Source: CAWDMN01 sp963803155
GTDB lineage: Bacteria; Acidobacteriota; Terriglobia; Versatilivoradales; Versatilivoraceae
NCBI GenBank assembly: GCA_963803155.1
Contig: CAWDMN010000033.1
Location: 124,001-188,000 of the forward strand
DNA length: 64,000 nt
Direction of reading: 5' to 3'
The notes below the pieces were generated by a model. The model saw nothing but the letters and a program-made list of their open reading frames with translations, did no database searches and was not told the origin of the DNA. The position numbers were made by a program, and so were the translations under genes. This document shows, piece after piece, positions 54,413 to 63,678 of this stretch. Within the stretch, counting starts at the first letter, position 1; the number at the start of each line of letters is the position of its first letter.

Positions 54413-55491
54413 TTAAAAAACTTACTCCCTTGGGTGGATTCAAAAGGAAAATGGGTGGCAGACATATAAACCGAGGATTCCTGGCGGGTACCACTCTAAC
54501 GTGTCGTGTTGGTTAAACTGAAAAGCAACACGTTTTTCCATCTCTCAGACTACCTTTTTGGGACGTGAAAGTCAAACATTCAGCTATTTTAGGGGGCGAT
54601 CAAAAGTGAGAGGACTCATTTGGAGCGCGGCGGCACGACGCCGTTTTCCCAGGCGCGATGTGCCCTTCAAAGCACGAAAAAGTCCGCGCACTTTTAAATG
54701 CGAAACGGCGGCATAACATGTGGAAGGCGCAGTTTCCCTTTCGGATTTGATCAGAGATTTCCATTTTCGGTTCTTGACTCTGCACGCACAAATCCCTTAG
54801 ATTACGCGTATCGAGACATAATGCCTTGATCTTAACCGCGGGCGAAATTGCCCGAAGACCTCGCTAATTTGACCAGGTCAGGGCAAAATTGCCTGTCAAT
54901 CATTAGCTACCCATTTAGCCACGGATGAACGCGGATGAAACGCGGAAAAAGACAAATCACGAATCCCATTTTATCCGCGCCAATCCGCGTTAATTCCGGC
55001 TAAAAATTCAACCACGAGAATTGGAGCTGACAACATTATCGGCGGCTACGGCGAGTCGGAACCAAATCCCAACCAGACGGCTCCAGGGGATCAGCCTGCG
55101 CTGGCAATCCGGCTGGCCGCAGAGCCTGGGCGCTGGCCAAAGTAATTAATCTCACAAAGAGGCGGAGACACCGAGGGAAAAGGGATTTGATGCTTCTGGC
55201 ATCTTGAGGAAAGAAATCTTCCTCCGTGACATTGTGCCTTCCATGAGAATAAAGAACTCACGAGCCGTCTTCACATGGGCGCATAAGGCGCGCGGGCAGC
55301 TGCGCGGCAATGTTGGGATATCGAATAGACACGGATGAACGCAGACGGGCACTTATTTCTTATCCTGTCCAGATGACGGAAACATCAGCAGCCACCTGGA
55401 TTTTTCGAGGTCGGGGAAAAGTTGGATTCTGACAAATCCAGATGCATTCTCAAACTGCTTGTATCCTCACTCTCTCAGGGGCACAATTCCT
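54413..55491. repeat. Gene-free 1.1-kb region holding a ~500-bp dispersed repeat (copy 1)
   Basis: From 54727 to about 55255 the sequence matches 60746-61160 over most of its first 400 bp (shared words CCTTAGATTACGCG, CATAATGCCTTGATC, GAATTGGAGCTGA). Its last 125 bp match 63876-64000 (TAATTAATCTCAC, GAGGAAAGAA). The tail is itself a fold-back: CTCAC-AAAG and CTTTG-like arms separated by about 90 bp. A small stem CGTGTTG / CAACACG with TTTTT lies at 54505-54537. No gene seen. Confidence 0.75.
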
Positions 55492-57225
55492 ATGCAAAAG
55501 AAAATTCTCGCCGTTAGTACAATTCTCCTCAGTCTTCTCTTCCTGGCAGGGTCGCGGGCAATCGCTCAAAAGAACTTGAAAGAGTCGGAACAGAAATCCA
55601 AGGAAGAGCCCGAAAAATCATCTTCTTTCACCCTTAAGGTTCCCGTTGATGTCGTTGTCGTCAGTGCTACGGTCACTGACAAGAAAGGGAATCCGGTGAA
55701 AGACCTGACTGTGGATGATTTTAAGATCTATGAAGACGGCAAACTTCAGCCCATCCACACCTTTGCCTTGGAATCCTATCGGGCCAGGCAGGAACCGCCG
55801 GGGACGGCTCCGAAGAAGGAATCTATTGGAGAACCAAAGTCCGCGGAACCGCCGACATCGCCGCGCTATTTTAGTTTGGTGATTGATGATTTGAATTTTC
55901 CGCTCATGGACCAATTTTACCGGTCCATTGAAGCGATGAAGCAATTCGTCGCCAACCAGATCTTGCCTGAGGATCTGGTGATGATTTACGCGGTTTCCGG
56001 AAGAGCGGAACTCCCCTTCACCAGTGACAAACAGGCCTTGTTGCAATATCTCTCGGAACTATACAAGAAGCTGAACCTGGCCGGGAGCAACACTAATATA
56101 TGTCCCCCGATGACGGATTTACAGGCCTACCACATTGCGATGGAGATTAATGATTCTGTATCTTTGGAAGTCGCCATGTCGGATTACTGTAATTGCATGC
56201 CCTGTGGTGTCCCGGGGGGGAGCGTCGAGCAAGAAGTGCGGTTCGCTGCGAGGCAACATTACGAGGAGGATCAGCACTATCGCCTAGTTGCCTTGGCCTC
56301 CTTGCGGCAACTGGTGCAGGCCCTGCGCCATTTCGAAGGCAAGAAGTCGGTCATACTTTTTTCACCCGGTTTTATCGCGCAAGACGTGGAGTTTGAGATT
56401 CAGGAAGTAGTGGACCGCTCCTTGCGGTCCGGGGTCGTATTCAATGTCATCGATGCCCGCGGCCTTTACACGGTGGGATTCGAAGCCTCGGATCGGGTAG
56501 GAGGGGCCGACCCGACCCTGCTAGGAAAGAAAATCTCCCTACTCGGCAGTTCAAAATCTGCTCAATCAGACTCGTTAGAACAAATGGCCTTGGAAACGGG
56601 CGGGGTCTTCTTCCACAACAACAATGATTTGTATGCAGGGATGAAGAAAATCGAGGAACGTCAAACCTATTCTTATGTGCTGACGTATGCATCACCCAAA
56701 ATCCACAACGATGGAAGGTATCACAAAATAAAACTGGAAGTGTCCCGGCCGGGTGTGGAGGTATCTTCTCGCAAAGGATACTATGAGCCCAAAGAAGAGA
56801 TCAGTTTTGAAAGCCGCATGAAGGAAGACATCCAGGAGGCCATGTGGGCGCCCGGAAATGTGAATCAAATTCCCATCCAATTGTCCCACAATTTTTACCA
56901 ACTGGGCGACAACCGCTACCAGTTGAGCCTGCTGACGCGCGTAGACATGCGCAGGGTAAAGTTTCTGCATGAAGACGAACGCCACAAAAACCTTGTGAAT
57001 CTGGTTGTGTTGGTTCTTGATGAAAATGATCATTATGTGGACGGGCTTCAAAAAAATGTTGAATTCAATCTCACCGATGCCGGTTATGACCACTTGGTAG
57101 ACTATGGCATGACCGCGAAAATGGAAGTTGCCGTCCCCCCTGGCCGCTACAAAGTAAAAACCGTCGTACGTGAAGGGGTTCAGACGAAAATGGGCGCCCT
57201 GACGAGAATGATCGAAGTCCCTTAA
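55492..57225 (+). CDS. Secreted VWFA-related protein of acidobacterial type
   Basis: 577 residues from the ATG at 55492, which begins a signal peptide (KKILAVSTILLSLLFLA). An N-terminal strand domain has VVVVSATVTDKKGNPVKDL and DDFKIYEDGKLQPI, followed by a von Willebrand A-like domain starting at YFSLVIDDLNFPL, in which the usual DxSxS metal site is DDLNF. KKSVILFSPGF, GVVFNVIDARGLY and YSYVLTYASP complete the family pattern, and a beta-rich C-terminal domain of 180 residues follows. This architecture is strikingly expanded in Acidobacteriota. It probably acts in adhesion or envelope protein interaction. Function unproven. Confidence 0.9.
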   Translation: MQKKILAVSTILLSLLFLAGSRAIAQKNLKESEQKSKEEPEKSSSFTLKVPVDVVVVSATVTDKKGNPVKDLTVDDFKIYEDGKLQPIHTFALESYRARQEPPGTAPKKESIGEPKSAEPPTSPRYFSLVIDDLNFPLMDQFYRSIEAMKQFVANQILPEDLVMIYAVSGRAELPFTSDKQALLQYLSELYKKLNLAGSNTNICPPMTDLQAYHIAMEINDSVSLEVAMSDYCNCMPCGVPGGSVEQEVRFAARQHYEEDQHYRLVALASLRQLVQALRHFEGKKSVILFSPGFIAQDVEFEIQEVVDRSLRSGVVFNVIDARGLYTVGFEASDRVGGADPTLLGKKISLLGSSKSAQSDSLEQMALETGGVFFHNNNDLYAGMKKIEERQTYSYVLTYASPKIHNDGRYHKIKLEVSRPGVEVSSRKGYYEPKEEISFESRMKEDIQEAMWAPGNVNQIPIQLSHNFYQLGDNRYQLSLLTRVDMRRVKFLHEDERHKNLVNLVVLVLDENDHYVDGLQKNVEFNLTDAGYDHLVDYGMTAKMEVAVPPGRYKVKTVVREGVQTKMGALTRMIEVP

Positions 57226-57505
57226 GAGTAAACAGTATGCCCGGCGGATGGCCTGGGTAAACCGTTGCATATCTCAGGAAAATGGGGGAAATGCGCCGGA
57301 AATGGTGTCGCACTTAAGGTCATTCGGGTTTTCATATCGTTGAAAAACAGGTCGAGTTTTTGAGGTTCTGGGAATGCGGACTTCTGGATCCTGACCCCTG
57401 GCCACTGACCACTACGAGGCTGCACCTCAGACCAGGCGATGGACATGCCTCATCAATCAGAGGTGCAGCCTCTCTTTATATTTGTGCTTAAAAGGGAACA
57501 AGTTA

Positions 57506-59857
57506 ATGAGGAAAATTGTCAAAAATATCTTTCTGGGCGCTTTGTTGATGACTGCTATTCCGGCGCCTGCTGCTGAACCGTACCAGAATTCCAGCCTACC
57601 CGTAGAGACCCGCGTTCGCGATCTTCTCACTCGAATGAGTCTCGATGAGAAGATTGATCAACTGATCCAGAAAAGCGCGGAAAATATCGCGATGGAAAGC
57701 GGGACGGCAGATGAGGGTTCGCTCCAAAAACTCTTCGGGGGCCGATGTGTTGGCGCCCTCTGTGTGAAGTTCGGCGATGACCTGCAGGAAAGCGCCCGAC
57801 GGTTGGCGGCTGGACAGCATTACCTGCGCACTCGGACCCGGCTGGGCATTCCCGCCTTGACCATCAACGAGGGGCTGCATGGAGTGCTGGCCAAGGGCGC
57901 CACGATTTACCCGCAGTTCCTGGCCTTGGGATGCGCCTGGAACCCAGACCTGGCGGAGCGGATGGGTGCGCAGATTTCCAGCGAGTCCAGCGCCGCCGGC
58001 ATCAACCAGTTGCTCACCCCCATGATCGAAGTGGTGCGGGATTCGCGCTGGGGCCGGGTGGAGGAGTGTATTGGCGAAAGTCCCTTTCTGGTGGGCCGTC
58101 TCACTGCCGCTTACACTCTCGGCATCCAGGGGGACCTGCGCTCGAAACCGCTTGCCCATGACAAGTCGCTTGCCATGCTGAAGACGGTGGCCGGATACAG
58201 CTCGCCCGTGAACGGCATCAACATTGCTCCTTCCGTTGTTGGAGAAAGAGAGTTGCGCTCAATCTACCTCCCGCCGGTGGAGAAGGTGATTCGCGAGACA
58301 GGGGTGCTGGCGGCAATGCCCTCTTACAATGAAGTGGATGGAGTCCCGTCTCACGCTAACCATTGGCTGCTGGAAAAGGTATTGCGCAACGAATGGGGAT
58401 TTCGCGGGTACACCTATTCAGATTGGGGTGGTGTGGGCTTCAACTTCAACTTTCATCATGTGGCATCCAACGCGGCCGAAGCCGCTCGGATGGCCATCAC
58501 GGCGGGCGTGGATCTAGAGGCGCCGGATCCAGAATGTTATCAGTACCTCGCGGACCTTGTCCGGAGCGGAAAACTTCCAGAGTCTGAGATCGACAAGGCG
58601 GCGGCTCGCGTCTTGCGGGTAAAGTTTCTGGCCGGCTTATTCGATGGACGTCCCGATGCCAATCCAGAAAAGCTGGCTCAAGTGGCACACAGTCCCGAAC
58701 ATGTGGCTCTCTCGCGGCAGGTTGCCGAAGAGTCCATAGTCCTGCTCAAAAACGAGAACCATTTGCTGCCACTCAATCTTGCGCGTCTCCGATCCATTGC
58801 GGTGATTGGGCCCAACGCCGATCAGGTGCAATTTGGCGATTATTGTTGGAGCAAGAACAACAAGGACGGGATCACCATATTGCGCGGCCTGCGCGAGCGG
58901 TTGGGCGCCGGAGTTCAAGTCCACTACGCCAAAGGCTGCGATCTCACCGGCAACTCCACGGCTGGATTTGCCGCGGCCGTCGAGGCCGCCAGGCAAAGCG
59001 ATCTGGCCGTCGTCGTCCTAGGAGATACCAGCATGATCCTGAGCGGTGTGGGGTGGGATGACCCCTCCTTGCCCGCCTCCGGCACGGTGGGCGAAGGTTA
59101 TGATGTCACCGATCCCGCGCCACCCGGCGTTCAGCAGGAATTGGTGCGGGCCATCCTCTTTACAGGCAAGCCCGTGGTAGTCATCTTTCTCAATGGACGC
59201 CCCTATAGCGTCCCCTGGATGAAAGAGCAAGTCCCCGCCATCGTCGAGGCCTTTTATCCGGGAGAGCAGCAGGGCTATACGGTGGCCGACATCCTGCTGG
59301 GAAAAGTCAACCCCTCCGGACGCTTATCGATGACCGTGCCGCAGAGTGCCGGACACATCCCAGCCGTTCATGATTACAAGCCGAGCGGACGCGGTTACTA
59401 TCATCGGCCCGGTTCGCCGGATCGGCTCGGCCGGGATTACGTCTTCTCATCGCCGGACCCGCTTTGGCCCTTCGGTTATGGCCTGAGTTACACCCGCTTC
59501 GAATATTCCGGCTTGAAGGTGGAAACCCCAGCCATTGCATCCAATGGCGAAGTGCGTTTTAGCTTTGACTTGACAAATACAGGCACTCGTTCTGGCAAAG
59601 AAGTTGCGCAAATTTATGTTCGGGACGATGTTTCCTCTGTGACCACTCCGGTCATGCGGTTAGCGGGATTTGAAAAGGTAGAACTTCGTCCCGGCGAGAT
59701 CCGGCGCATTGCTGTTACGATTCCGGCCATTGAACTGGCTCTTTGGAATGTGGATATGCAACGAGTGGTCGAACCGGGAACTTTTTCTCTAATGGTGGGC
59801 GCATCGGCTGAGGATATTCATCTGCGGGGCTCATTTGAGGTGATTCCGGCAAAATAG
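57506..59857 (+). CDS. Secreted GH3 glycoside hydrolase (beta-glucosidase/xylosidase type)
   Basis: 783 residues from the ATG at 57506, after AAAAGGGAAC. Signal peptide to about PAPAAEP. GH3 N-terminal barrel with nucleophile Asp306 in YTYSDWGGVGF and the substrate loop NEGLHGVLAKGATIYPQ; then the C-terminal alpha/beta sandwich (VVVLGDTSMILSGVGWDD, FYPGEQQGYTVADILLGKVNPSGRL, FGYGLSYTRFEY) and a fibronectin-III-like tail (VRFSFDLTNTGTRSGKEVAQ). It removes terminal beta-linked sugars from plant or microbial oligosaccharides. Confidence 0.96.
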   Translation: MRKIVKNIFLGALLMTAIPAPAAEPYQNSSLPVETRVRDLLTRMSLDEKIDQLIQKSAENIAMESGTADEGSLQKLFGGRCVGALCVKFGDDLQESARRLAAGQHYLRTRTRLGIPALTINEGLHGVLAKGATIYPQFLALGCAWNPDLAERMGAQISSESSAAGINQLLTPMIEVVRDSRWGRVEECIGESPFLVGRLTAAYTLGIQGDLRSKPLAHDKSLAMLKTVAGYSSPVNGINIAPSVVGERELRSIYLPPVEKVIRETGVLAAMPSYNEVDGVPSHANHWLLEKVLRNEWGFRGYTYSDWGGVGFNFNFHHVASNAAEAARMAITAGVDLEAPDPECYQYLADLVRSGKLPESEIDKAAARVLRVKFLAGLFDGRPDANPEKLAQVAHSPEHVALSRQVAEESIVLLKNENHLLPLNLARLRSIAVIGPNADQVQFGDYCWSKNNKDGITILRGLRERLGAGVQVHYAKGCDLTGNSTAGFAAAVEAARQSDLAVVVLGDTSMILSGVGWDDPSLPASGTVGEGYDVTDPAPPGVQQELVRAILFTGKPVVVIFLNGRPYSVPWMKEQVPAIVEAFYPGEQQGYTVADILLGKVNPSGRLSMTVPQSAGHIPAVHDYKPSGRGYYHRPGSPDRLGRDYVFSSPDPLWPFGYGLSYTRFEYSGLKVETPAIASNGEVRFSFDLTNTGTRSGKEVAQIYVRDDVSSVTTPVMRLAGFEKVELRPGEIRRIAVTIPAIELALWNVDMQRVVEPGTFSLMVGASAEDIHLRGSFEVIPAK

Positions 59858-59910
59858 CGGTGGGACGAGCTACAGCTTAGGCATCGTAAATAGAATAACC
59901 GGCAGAAATT

Positions 59911-60330
59911 CCCCTCCTCGGACGAGGTTGCTAAATCCGCCTAGGCGGAAGGAGTGGCCGAGATGAAGTCGAGGCCAGAGTGGTGCGAAGATATGCTCGG
60001 CTACTAGGGATTGCATGAGTCGAGGCAGTGTAGAGAGTATTTTCGAGCTTCCCGAGGCAAGCGGAGGCTGCCCAGCTCCAACCACCCCCGTCCGTCTGCT
60101 GACGGACGACCCCTCCTTGACCAATGAGGGGAGTTTGCAACGCTGTTCCCCTCCTCCGGGCGAGGAGGGGTGCCCGAAGGGCGGGGTGGTGCGAAGGATT
60201 TGCGCGGCCACTGGGGATTGCATGAGTCGAGGCAGTGTAGAGAGAGTATTTTCGAGCTTCCCGAGGCAAGCGGAGGCTGCCCAGCTCCAACCACCCCCGT
60301 CCGTCTGCTGACGGACGACCCCTCCTTGAG
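59911..60330. repeat. Tandem pair of ~200-bp repeats
   Basis: Unit 1 (59911-60120) and unit 2 (60148-60329) both start CCCCTCCTC-GG-CGAGG, share GGGATTGCATGAGTCGAGG, and are nearly identical over the last 115 bp (60010-60120 versus 60217-60329; only an AG insertion noted). Unit 1 is diverged and longer in its first half. GC-rich words such as GGACGACCCCTCCTTG suggest a hairpin-prone dispersed element. The open frames across it on both strands reflect the repeat and were not called. Confidence 0.8.
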
Positions 60331-60442
60331 TAAGGGAAACTTCGTTGGGCCGAACTTTTATCTGCAACGTCTTGTCCGCGAGTAGCGCAGACATTCGGTT
60401 CTGGTGTGTCTGCGGATTGGATCAAGAAGATGCCCCAGGAAG

Positions 60443-60665
60443 CTACTGTCTGCCGGATTCCAAGGGTGTGTGCACCGATCGCGAATTGCCCAACCAGAGC
60501 AGCACGCCGCCGACAAGCCCCAGGGCCAGGCTGGGAATCGGGAAGACGAAAGGCAGAGACAACATCAGGCCCTCCCGGAGGCCAGCTCAGGATACCGAGC
60601 AGAATCAATCCGGCGGATAATGCCACCATAATCCAGCCAAGTATTCGAGCCGCAAGTTTTATTTT
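60443..60665 (-). pseudogene. Possible frameshifted remnant of a small two-helix membrane protein
   Basis: On the minus strand one frame reads ARILGWIMVALSAGLILLG followed by ILSWPPGGP (60665 to about 60570). The +1 frame then continues MLSLPFVFPIPSLALGLVGG and VLLWLGN before TAG at 60443. Joined, the two make a plausible 70-residue protein with two hydrophobic helices. A single shift near 60567 would explain the break. Two unrelated chance frames remain possible. Confidence 0.35.
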
Positions 60666-60745
60666 CTATTCCCCCGGCGCCGTTCGTTGGTTTGGAATCA
60701 CCTTGGATTAAGTCCTCTCCCGAAAATAAATCCAATAATTTAAGT

Positions 60746-61160
60746 GCGCACGGTTTTCCTTTCGGATTTGATCCGTTTCCATTTTCGATTCCTGGATCTG
60801 TATGCACAAATCCCTTAGATTACGCGCATCGAGACATAATGCCTTGATCCTAACAGTTGGTGAAATTGCCCGAAGACCTCTCCAAAATTGACCATATCAG
60901 GGCAAAATTGTATGTCAATCAATGGCTGATTAATTCGCCACGGATGATCTCGGATGAAACGCGGATAAAGACAAATCACGAATCCCATCTTATCCGCGCC
61001 AATCCGCGTTAATCCGCGGCTAAAAATTCCAACACGAGAATTGGAGCTGAAAACAGTAGCGGCGGCCACTGCAAATCGGATACAAATCCCCAACCGCGCG
61101 GCTCCAGCGGACCAGCTTACGTTGGCGCTTCGGCTGGTCGCTGAGCCTGGGCGTGTGTGC
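60746..61160. repeat. Dispersed repeat, copy 2
   Basis: About 415 bp matching 54727-55130 with scattered substitutions and small indels, from TTTCGGATTTGATC to GAGCCTGGGCG. It includes the CACGGATGA / CCGCGTTAATCCGCGG segments. It lacks the 125-bp tail present in copy 1. No coding sequence in either copy. Confidence 0.8.
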
Positions 61161-61187
61161 CGAGCATGTCTATTAGCTTGAGGGTGA

Positions 61188-61367
61188 ATGCCCCTTTCAC
61201 AAACCGCTAAGGCGGATGAAGCGATTGCGAAGCGCAAGGGCGAATCCGTGAGGAAACGTCTGAAAGGTGCGTGGAAACAAATGAGCGAGCCGATGTACAA
61301 AAACCGGATAGGAGCATGCGGTGTCGGACGAGTCGGCAGATCCGAAATGCGGATTTACACGGTATAA
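61188..61367 (+). CDS. Possible small basic protein (59 residues)
   Basis: ATG at 61188 after GAGGGTGA opens a 59-residue frame to TAA at 61365-61367. The first 45 residues are helix-prone and Lys/Arg-rich (TAKADEAIAKRKGESVRKR, then LKGAWKQMSEPMYKNRIG). The position just outside repeat copy 2 and next to transposase debris makes a remnant of a mobile gene as likely as a real small gene. No homologue recognised. Confidence 0.3.
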   Translation: MPLSQTAKADEAIAKRKGESVRKRLKGAWKQMSEPMYKNRIGACGVGRVGRSEMRIYTV

Positions 61368-61569
61368 TCCGCTTTGGCGGATCAAGGGCACTGTTGGTAA
61401 ATCCGGCGGTTGTGCGCTGAAAGCGGTTAGGCCTACCTTGGGAGATCTGCTGCTCGTCTCGACGAGAGACTGACTCTGGAGTAATCCGTTTTTCTATCAT
61501 TCTTGGCCTAGGTGCTGAGTAGTTACAATTTCCTGAAAAACGCCAAATCCATGGCATAATAAGAAGGGC

Positions 61570-61824
61570 ATGTTCAGGTCGCGGCTTGATTCAGGGATGA
61601 TGCAGGAGGTGGGCTGTGTGACGGGGCCTTCGTACAGTTATCGGGGGGCACTTTCCCACAGCATCAATCGCGGAAATCAGCGCAAGCCCATCTTTCGCGG
61701 GGATGAGGACTGTTGGAAGATGCTAGAAATTTTCATGTCTGGCACGCGAAGACTAACTGGAGATGTTTTCGGCCCTGTACACCTGCAGGACAAATTGTGG
61801 CGCCGTCGGAAAGCCTGGCGGTAA
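61570..61824 (+). pseudogene. Decayed Y1/REP-associated transposase, N-terminal fragment
   Basis: Residues 24-52 of this frame (YRGALSHSINRGNQRKPIF, RGDEDCWKMLEI) match the opening of Y1_Tnp-type REP-associated transposases, whose consensus is roughly YHVTNRGN-x-R-x-PIF-x-DDEDR. The next expected block, AYCLMPNHYHL with the HUH metal site, is missing; VFGPVHL is what remains, and the frame stops at 84 residues. No catalytic Tyr. It is therefore an inactive remnant. Several palindromes in the window could be its former substrates, which is inference. Confidence 0.75.
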
Positions 61825-61968
61825 ATAGAGAAGACAAACCTCAACCTGTAGGTCGGGAGAAACCGGCATACTCGACTCAATCAATTTCGCCATTCAGCGT
61901 TTTGGACCCATAATTTCCCCCTCCACATAAATCCCGAATGCGTATGGCAGATAACCAGGCCCCGCTCA

Positions 61969-63678
61969 ATGGATGCATACGACTACCAAATAATCCGGCA
62001 ATTGTTTGACGACTACGTGCGGATGTATTCATCGCGCGATGATCGGCTCACCACATATTTCAGCGAGGACTTTTCCGGCTTTACCGGAGGCGGGGATTTT
62101 CTGGTCAAAGACAAGGAAGAATGGGTCGCGATTACCCGCCAGGATTTCGCCCAGGTTAAAGATCCGCTCCGTATCGAACTCAAGGACCTGGCCATCCAGT
62201 CGCTGGCCGATACGATTGCCGTCGCGACCAGCTTTTTCAATATCCACCTGCCAATCAAAGACCACATCCTGTCACGAGAGACCGCTCGCCTGGTGCTGAT
62301 TTTCCGCAAGGAATCCGCTGGCTGGAAAATTACGCACAGCAGCATTTCCATTCCCTACCACTTGGTGCGGGAGGGCGAAGTCTATCCGCTGAAGGAACTG
62401 GTGGACCGCAATCAATTCCTGGAAAAGCTGGTCGCCGAACGGACCGTTCAACTGTCCGAAGCGAACGACAAATTGCGCCTGGCCAATGAAGAACTGATGA
62501 GAGAGATTGCGGAGCGCAAGCAGACGGAAGACGCGCTCGAGAGGAGTGAGGGAAGGTATCGATCGATTATCACCGCGTCTCCTGACGACATCACGATCAC
62601 GGATATGGAGTGCCGTGTCGTCATGGTTTCCCCCGCGGCCGTGACCATGTTCGGTTACGATCAGGAGGAGGAAGGGCGGGGACGATTGCTCACCGAATTC
62701 ATCGTCCCCGAGGATCGGGTTCGCGCCGCGTCCCACATTGCCCGGAAACGCCAGGGTATCGTGACGGGCCCGAATGAGTACCGTGCGCTACGCCGCGATG
62801 GCCGCACCTTCGACATTGAGTCGAACAGTGAGTTCATCCGGGATGCGCAGGGTGCGCCCACCGGCATGGTCTTCATCATTCGCGACATCACCGAGCGCAA
62901 GCAGGCGGAAGCGGAACGGGAAAAACTGGAGGCCCAAAACCGGCAACTCCAAAAGGCCGAAAGCCTGGGTCGGATGGCCGGGGCCATTGCCCACCACTTC
63001 AACAACCAACTCCATGCGGCGATGATGAGCTTGGACATGCTCAAGAACGACCTGCCTCAAAATGCGGGACCCGTTGAGAGCCTGTCCATAGCCATGCAGG
63101 CCGTCCACAAGGCGGCGGAAGTGAGCAGCCAGATGCTGACTTACCTCGGCCAAACCGTGGCCAAACGTGAATCGCTGGATCTGTCCAAAGTTTGCCGCCA
63201 GAGCCTGTCCCTGTTGCGTGCGGTGCTGCCGCTGGGCGAGCTTTTGGAGACCGATTTACCCGTACCAGGTCCAGCCATCCACGCCGATGCGAACCAGATC
63301 CAACATGTTCTGACCAACCTGATCACCAACGCCTGGGAGGCTAGCCGAGAATCCCACGGAAGCATTCGCCTGACCATCAAGACGGTTCCCACGGCGGCAA
63401 TTCCCACCAAGCACCGGTTTCCCATCGATTACCAGCCGCAAGACACGGCTTATGCCTGTCTGGAGGTGGCGGACGCGGGCTGCGGGATCCCGGACCAGGA
63501 GATCGAAAAGATCTTCGATCCGTTTTATTCCAGCAAGTTTCCCGGACGAGGCATGGGTTTAGCCGTAGTGCTTGGAATTGTCCGCACACTCAATGGGGCC
63601 ATCACCGCAGAGAGCGAACCAAGCCGGGGAAGTGTCTTCCGGGTCTTCTTTCCATTGTCGACGTCAGCCGTTTCCTAG
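61969..63678 (+). CDS. Histidine kinase with N-terminal SnoaL/NTF2-like domain and PAS domain
   Basis: 569 residues, no membrane segment. Order: a SnoaL_3/NTF2-like domain at about 1-135 (IIRQLFDDYVRMYSSRD, FSGFTGGGDF, GWKITHSSISIP), coiled coil, PAS (RYRSIITASPDDITITDME to FIIRDITERKQAE), H box MAGAIAHHFNNQL with His342, N box LTNLITNAWEAS, G1 VADAGCGI, F IFDPFYSS, and G2 RGMGLAVVLG. SnoaL-like domains bind small molecules, so this may be a soluble ligand sensor. There is no receiver domain and no regulator gene within the remaining 320 bp. No clear ribosome site precedes the ATG at 61969. Confidence 0.88.
   Translation: MDAYDYQIIRQLFDDYVRMYSSRDDRLTTYFSEDFSGFTGGGDFLVKDKEEWVAITRQDFAQVKDPLRIELKDLAIQSLADTIAVATSFFNIHLPIKDHILSRETARLVLIFRKESAGWKITHSSISIPYHLVREGEVYPLKELVDRNQFLEKLVAERTVQLSEANDKLRLANEELMREIAERKQTEDALERSEGRYRSIITASPDDITITDMECRVVMVSPAAVTMFGYDQEEEGRGRLLTEFIVPEDRVRAASHIARKRQGIVTGPNEYRALRRDGRTFDIESNSEFIRDAQGAPTGMVFIIRDITERKQAEAEREKLEAQNRQLQKAESLGRMAGAIAHHFNNQLHAAMMSLDMLKNDLPQNAGPVESLSIAMQAVHKAAEVSSQMLTYLGQTVAKRESLDLSKVCRQSLSLLRAVLPLGELLETDLPVPGPAIHADANQIQHVLTNLITNAWEASRESHGSIRLTIKTVPTAAIPTKHRFPIDYQPQDTAYACLEVADAGCGIPDQEIEKIFDPFYSSKFPGRGMGLAVVLGIVRTLNGAITAESEPSRGSVFRVFFPLSTSAVS

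Noticed and set aside
59931..60629. 232-codon minus-strand frame across the tandem repeats
   Set aside because: Most of it is translation of the repeat units, with the same peptide appearing twice; only the hydrophobic start may be a gene remnant, reported separately.
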